The position numbers were made by a program, and so were the translations under genes. Of a DNA stretch of 64,000 nt, positions 57,858-64,000 are shown piece by piece. The notes beneath the pieces are model-generated. The model had not been told where the DNA came from, made no database searches, and saw only the letters and a program-made list of their open reading frames with translations. Source of the stretch: Panonychus citri (Eukaryota; Arthropoda; Arachnida; Trombidiformes; Tetranychidae); NCBI RefSeq assembly GCF_014898815.1, contig NW_026515505.1, forward strand, positions 310,001 through 374,000, read 5' to 3'. The number at the start of each line of letters is the position of its first letter. The first letter of the stretch is position 1.

Positions 57858-59438
57858 TTTCTAATGAGTCGTGTTCTGCCTTGCAACATTTTTGCCTAAA
57901 CTTTTTCTTAATCACCGCATGTATATTTTTCAAAATGTTATTTGTAAAATGTTAGATTCAATTCTGTTATATCACCACCCGATTGTAAGTAAACAATTAA
58001 GAATAACAGTGACACTTTCATTGTATTTAATTAGAACTAAAATAAATTAATTAAACAGATTGTATGTTCCTCATCAATGATTGAACTTAAATGATACTCC
58101 AATTGTTCAGAATTTTTCCAATAGAAATTCTAATTCATAACAATAGATGGCGACTGAAGTATTAGAACAAAAGTTCACAACTAAAAATAGATTTTGTATC
58201 ATGAGATCAGTTCATTAGCTAATTGTTAATTCTGTTGGCAATAGATTAATTTGATTGGAATTAAATTAAAATAGTTACCATGAAAAGTGCCAATTCCAAG
58301 TGAATGTTTTCTCTTTCTCATTTAGATGATGCAATAAGTTGATCGTTTTAAGAGATGAACATTAATAACAACTATTGACGATTTTTATCCTCAAACCAAG
58401 AAGATTAAGTTAATTGTTGGAATTATCTGGAATCATTTATAACGTCAACTGTTCTTTATTCTTCTTGGATAATATGGTTTTCTTTTCTTTCTCCTTCTTT
58501 CTTTTTTCTGTTTCTATTTTGAGTTCAATGTTTTGTTTCTGGTGAAGGTTTTTGATCTTTTGATATGAAAACAACGTTTCCTTTAACAACTTGTAATCTA
58601 ATTGTTTGGTACTCATGATTTCCACCATATCATCAGAATAATAATCATATGACTGAATTTCTCCTTAGGTTATTAGCAAAGGTGAACAATTGGATATGTT
58701 ATCTAAATCATTTAGATGGAAGGATAAATATTGAGCTTTTACATCGTTTGTCTTCAATCGTCATCTTCTTAACGGTTAATTGTTGAAGAGAGAAATTGAA
58801 ATGATGAGAGTTAATTAACATTTCTGGCAACAAACGGCGACGTATCAGGTTAATAATAATCTTTCATTACCCTCAATCAACAGAGAATCAGGAAGAGAGT
58901 GAAAGAGTCATGACAAGAAGAGTAAATAGAAAGAGATTGGGGGAGAGAGATGTTGATTCTTGGAAAAAGAATATCAACTTTTTGTTTTCTTTCATTTACT
59001 AAATGAATCATCAAATTTGTCAACTGATTGAGATCATTTTGTGTAGCAAACTGAATCATGATTACGTTGTTGACTCGTTGATAGTCTGGTGACTTGAAAC
59101 CTTGATTTTTATGCAATCATTCAATCATTAACTTTTCTTTTACTTTTGATTAACGTTAGTTTTTTTGTTTTAAGAAAAAAACTGTTGATCATAACGTTAA
59201 CGGTAAATTTAAATCCAAATCAATTGTTGCCTTGAAACAAATCTTTAAATCGTTAAGTGTAACAACAGCAAAGTGTACAAAGGATTACGCATAAACCAGA
59301 TGATTAATCACCAACAATTATAATCCTTTTTCCATTAATTTAATATACCAATTTGAAAACAATAACATTTTTAAGAGAAAGAAAAACCAAAGCTCTTTGT
59401 GTGTATATGGAAAATAAATTAATTGCTCCGAATGATTT
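57858..59438. other. region between broken ORFs and UFSP2
   Basis: Apart from the candidate exon at 58437-58663 I see only short frames. The minus frame at 58877-59116 (containing YQRVNNVIMIQFATQNDLNQ) is of mixed composition and might be an upstream exon of that candidate. It starts only with TTG. Nothing else is recognisable. Confidence 0.4.
58437..58663 (-). CDS. candidate last exon of a small coiled-coil protein
   Basis: On the minus strand a branch-point-like CTAAT and an acceptor (AACCTAAG) precede 58663. From there the frame is open for about 75 codons to a TAA at 58437. It is acidic and Tyr-rich at first (SYDYYSDD), then lysine- and glutamate-rich and probably a coiled coil (IETEKRKKEKEKK). 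An ATG lies inside at 58628. The composition is unlike the simple-repeat frames nearby, but the upstream exon is not certain and I know no matching protein. Confidence 0.3.
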
Positions 59439-61154
59439 TTAAAATGTTTTGGGCTTTTGAGGTAAACAAAGATTGTAGAAAGCACTTGGATTCCAAAAAT
59501 CGGGTTTCTTCCAGTTACACCAGCCTTTTTTAACGATCGTCGATAAATCTTCTGGTCCAGTGTAATGTGGATCTAGAATGAGAAAATTAAGTTGACCTGA
59601 ATTCTCATCAAAATCAATACCAATAATTGTATGAGCTAAAACACCTCCACCAATCATAATTGGTGTACCATTTGTTTCGAAATGATGTTTCAATTCACTT
59701 CCTTTAGAACCCAATTCACGGCCAGAATTGACAAACATTATTTTCGATGTGATATTGTACAATTGACTTAAAACGTAAGAAACTTCCTGTGAACCAATCC
59801 ACTTTTCTTTACCAATAAATGAAGCATCCTTATCACCACATGCAACCAATGCTTCTTGAATTTGCTTGTGAGTTGGAATATTGTCTATTTCAATATAACC
59901 TTGTAATTTAAACCAAGAGATGATTGTTTGTAATGATCGATAAGCACAACCCCAACCTGAATCATTGTAACCATCTTGAGTATAATGATGATAACCATAA
60001 TCACCCTGGACCGTTGTTACTTTACCACCAGTTGATCCAGATGAGGGAACACCTAGATGTGGATTAATAATGTAACGTTGTCTATAATTATCTCCATTAA
60101 ATTTGATTGCATTGGCTTTACGTATGCAGGGACGATCAAGGGGTAAGTTAAGTTTCTCATGGTATTTACGCCGTAACTCAATTAACTCGTCATCGGCCAA
60201 TGAAATGGGATAAATTAGCGTAAATAGTTTGGGTGAATGATCCCATTTGATTGTTAAACGATAATGATACGCTCCAGGCAAATGAATCTTTGTATTATCT
60301 ACATCGAAACAATTAACAGCACAGATTCTCATCTCTTCAATTTGACGTCGAATTGAGGTAATTAATGCTTTAGGTAAACCTTGAAGTTTGGTATCTTCTG
60401 GAAATTCATTAATACAATCAATATTAATGGTTAATTGTAATTCATTTTCCGAGTCATAATCAATGGATAAAAATAGTTTCTCATCATTATTGATCTTTCC
60501 TTGTTTTCCACCAAAATTATCACCACCATCGCCATTATCACCGTTACCGTCATCATTTTTACAATCATCATCAAGGTTAAATGTCAATTGAATTGGAGAT
60601 AATTCTGTCAACCTTTTAGTGAACAATTTATCAAACATTTTAGCCTTCATTGCTGATGACATTTTTACACCCTCAATCTCAGAATACTCTGAATCCTTGA
60701 TGTATTTATACAGATGATTTAAAATCTCCTTGGGACTATTAGTACCATCCAGAACGTAATCAGATGAATCAAGATTAAAGTTAACCTTTTTAAATGAATC
60801 GTATACTTGTTTATAAGCAGAATTGATTGATTTTTTCATCTTATCTGGTGTTGATGATGATGAAATAGTTAACCGTATTGAGCCACATACACGAACCAGA
60901 ATGTTACGTTTACAAAGTAAAACAATACCATCACCATCACCAGTAGATGAATCATCATCCAAACCATAATCAGACAAAATTTTACTTCCCTCAAGAGCTT
61001 TTTTACCATCAGAAGTAAATAAACCAACAGAGGTTAAAGGTAAACCTGTAACATTTGAAATCCTATCAGCAATTGATTGTATCGTATCACCAATTGGATC
61101 AACATTATCAAGTTCAATACTTTTACCAGAAACAAATTTTACATTAACCTTCAT
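59439..61154 (-). CDS. UFSP2: Ufm1-specific protease 2 with N-terminal ubiquitin-like domain
   Basis: 571 residues without an intron. UFSP2 is a cysteine protease (peptidase family C78) that matures the ubiquitin-like modifier UFM1 and removes it from proteins, mainly ER and ribosome targets. The catalytic domain is in the C-terminal third. The nucleophile is C403 in GWGCAYRS, with Y391 twelve residues before it (the family's oxyanion Tyr). D528 and H530 are in the DPHYTG motif. A strongly conserved C-terminal block follows (KPDFWNPSAFYNLCLPQ). All these residues are present, so it should be active. Residues 1-82 look like a ubiquitin-like fold, with MKVNVKFVSGKSIELD at the start and SKILSDYGL matching ubiquitin's [11 protein letters not shown] do not recall such a domain at the N-terminus of the human protein. 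A Gly/Asp/Asn-rich insert lies near 200-225. It is transcribed away from polyubiquitin. Confidence 0.95.
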   Translation of the reverse strand: MKVNVKFVSGKSIELDNVDPIGDTIQSIADRISNVTGLPLTSVGLFTSDGKKALEGSKILSDYGLDDDSSTGDGDGIVLLCKRNILVRVCGSIRLTISSSSTPDKMKKSINSAYKQVYDSFKKVNFNLDSSDYVLDGTNSPKEILNHLYKYIKDSEYSEIEGVKMSSAMKAKMFDKLFTKRLTELSPIQLTFNLDDDCKNDDGNGDNGDGGDNFGGKQGKINNDEKLFLSIDYDSENELQLTINIDCINEFPEDTKLQGLPKALITSIRRQIEEMRICAVNCFDVDNTKIHLPGAYHYRLTIKWDHSPKLFTLIYPISLADDELIELRRKYHEKLNLPLDRPCIRKANAIKFNGDNYRQRYIINPHLGVPSSGSTGGKVTTVQGDYGYHHYTQDGYNDSGWGCAYRSLQTIISWFKLQGYIEIDNIPTHKQIQEALVACGDKDASFIGKEKWIGSQEVSYVLSQLYNITSKIMFVNSGRELGSKGSELKHHFETNGTPIMIGGGVLAHTIIGIDFDENSGQLNFLILDPHYTGPEDLSTIVKKGWCNWKKPDFWNPSAFYNLCLPQKPKTF

Positions 61155-62692
<1,538 letters not shown>

Positions 62693-62953
62693 CCTCAACA
62701 TTATCCAAAATCTCCTTTTTTTCTTTGTCAAAGCTACATGACCTCATTTAATTTGTTCCAACAACTTTAAAGAAGAAAAAACATTTTCATTTAATTCAAT
62801 GGTTCATGATTTAGAATAAAAGCTAAGGCTCATTCAACTATCAACTTTGTCTCTCTCTCTCTCTCTCTCTCTCAATCACTTACAGAAAAAAAGGATTAAA
62901 TCAAATTAAGCTTTAATTAACTATTATTTTATTCTACAAAAAAGAAAAGACAA
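62693..62953. other. convergent 3' region between polyubiquitin and mL49
   Basis: Contains the polyubiquitin AATAAA (62815-62820), a CT run at 62850-62873, and on the minus strand an AATAAA at 62928-62933 that can serve mL49. The two transcripts end tail-to-tail. Confidence 0.6.
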
Positions 62954-63682
62954 TTAGAAACCAGTTTCCTTTAGAAAATTAACCACATCGAGAACGTGAT
63001 CACCCCTTATGCTTAATGATCCATGTACTTCATTAACAGTAACTAGATTTTCGGGTTTAAGTTTCCCTTTCAAATGTTGGACTATTTGTTTTCGAGCAAA
63101 CCAAACATCACCTTCGATATGGCTTACAACTGTTGATACGTACTGATTGAAATGAACGATCTTGAAAACGGGATAAAGGCCATTTCTTGTTCGTCCAATA
63201 AAATAAGGTAAATCGGGTGTAATTTGATTAATTGGTTGATAACCTGAAGGAAATGATTTACTTTGATTATTATCCTTTGAAGTTAATGTTGGATAAGATG
63301 AGATGTTCTTTTTAACCAATAACCTTTCAACCCAAAACCATCGATCAGGATCTTTATCGGTAACATTTTCAACTTTCGTGAAAAAACCTTTATCATCGAC
63401 TCCTTGATAGATGTGATTAAATGGCTCCGAATCTGGATCAACATCAGCGAATTCTTTAGCAGGCATCCCTTCGAGCTGAATGTGAAGGTTTTCGGTCAAC
63501 GATTGACTAGTTAGAGCTTCTCTTTCCTCCTTGGACAATTTTGGATAAGGTAATTTGTGATCATTTAAACATCTTTTAAACAGAGATAATGTTGAATATC
63601 GATTGATAATTTTTGATGGGACAGAAAACATTTCAAAAGCAGAAAAGAACCAAAACACCGAATAAACCCTCAAGATGAACAA
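62954..63682 (-). CDS. MRPL49: mitochondrial large ribosomal subunit protein mL49
   Basis: 242 residues without an intron. mL49 (IMG2 family) is a component of the mitochondrial large ribosomal subunit. The C-terminal half carries the family's blocks: PYFIGRTRNGLYPVF, then STVVSHIEGDVW, then VNEVHGSLSIRGDHVLDVVNFLKETGF-type ending at the stop. The N-terminal part is longer than the family core. It has a hydrophobic/basic start that can serve as mitochondrial presequence, and a second Met at residue 18 (63631) would also give a suitable presequence (MFSVPSKIINRYSTLSLF). It is convergent with polyubiquitin. Confidence 0.93.
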   Translation of the reverse strand: MFILRVYSVFWFFSAFEMFSVPSKIINRYSTLSLFKRCLNDHKLPYPKLSKEEREALTSQSLTENLHIQLEGMPAKEFADVDPDSEPFNHIYQGVDDKGFFTKVENVTDKDPDRWFWVERLLVKKNISSYPTLTSKDNNQSKSFPSGYQPINQITPDLPYFIGRTRNGLYPVFKIVHFNQYVSTVVSHIEGDVWFARKQIVQHLKGKLKPENLVTVNEVHGSLSIRGDHVLDVVNFLKETGF

Positions 63683-64000
63683 ACAAACAGTTGTACAATT
63701 ATTAAATCGTTGAAAAGTTAATCAAGTAAACGATTAAATTAAGAAAACAATTAGTTAATTAGTAAACAAAAACATTTCTCCAATAGAAATTGAATCAAAC
63801 GTTTTTCAATTTCACTTCTTCTAATGGAAACTGGTGACACCTTTTGGTTAACCTAATCAACGAAAGAGAATAAATGAAAGTGTGGGAAATTCAAACGATT
63901 AAATTCGAAACAAATTTCTGGAAAAAAGCGAACAAATCACCGAGCAATCAGATTAACAAACCTCTAGTCAAAACTCGGGTCACAATTAACTTCTTAATTG
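63683..64000. other. upstream region of mL49
   Basis: AT-rich, with no gene visible. It should hold the mL49 promoter, but I see no specific element. Confidence 0.4.

Overview
The window is AT-rich eukaryotic DNA full of short tri- and dinucleotide repeats (TCATCA/TGATGA, CT/GA). Its genes are arthropod-like: a teneurin, an LRR secretory protein, UFSP2, polyubiquitin and mitochondrial ribosomal protein mL49. Introns in the recognisable genes are mostly 70-150 bp, and UFSP2 has no intron. I read it as an arthropod nuclear scaffold, possibly a mite of the spider-mite type. That taxonomic guess rests on style and protein resemblance only.

Layout. Positions 1-14450 hold no gene I can support, only microsatellites, including a facing (AG)n/(CT)n pair. 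A single-exon secreted leucine-rich-repeat protein lies at 14452-15753 (-). A teneurin-like gene lies at 18039-24852 (+). It has a transmembrane exon, two successive copies of a three-exon EGF-like block, a 27-nt microexon and one large exon with the Ig/TTR-like, NHL propeller and beginning of the YD region. The gene then stops, without the rest of the YD shell and C-terminal domains. Positions 24853-28200 are mostly non-coding.

A Ty3/gypsy LTR retrotransposon occupies 28201-38400. Its LTRs differ by only two small indels. It has a long Gag-Pol frame (CCHC, DTGA protease, YFDD reverse transcriptase, RNase H, HHCC/DD35E integrase, GPY/F). In place of an envelope gene it carries an unusual third coding region. 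That region has a RING-like cysteine cluster, a TRAF-type zinc-finger pattern and an RNase-T/REXO-like exonuclease fold whose usual acidic residues appear replaced. A change of frame and two adjacent stops interrupt it. The last codon of this region is completed by the first bases of the 3' LTR.

Positions 38401-56600 are a second long gene-poor stretch. At 56.6-57.9 kb there are two divergent, broken coding remnants. A compact housekeeping block ends the window. UFSP2 (-), with an N-terminal ubiquitin-like domain, is head-to-head with a three-unit polyubiquitin gene (+) across about 600 bp of shared promoter. Polyubiquitin is tail-to-tail with mL49 (-). UFSP2 (the UFM1 system) and polyubiquitin both belong to ubiquitin-like conjugation, so their shared upstream region may co-regulate them; this is inference.

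The strongest candidates for something undescribed are the zinc-finger/pseudo-exonuclease gene in the retrotransposon, the truncated teneurin with a duplicated EGF cassette, and the UBL-fused UFSP2.
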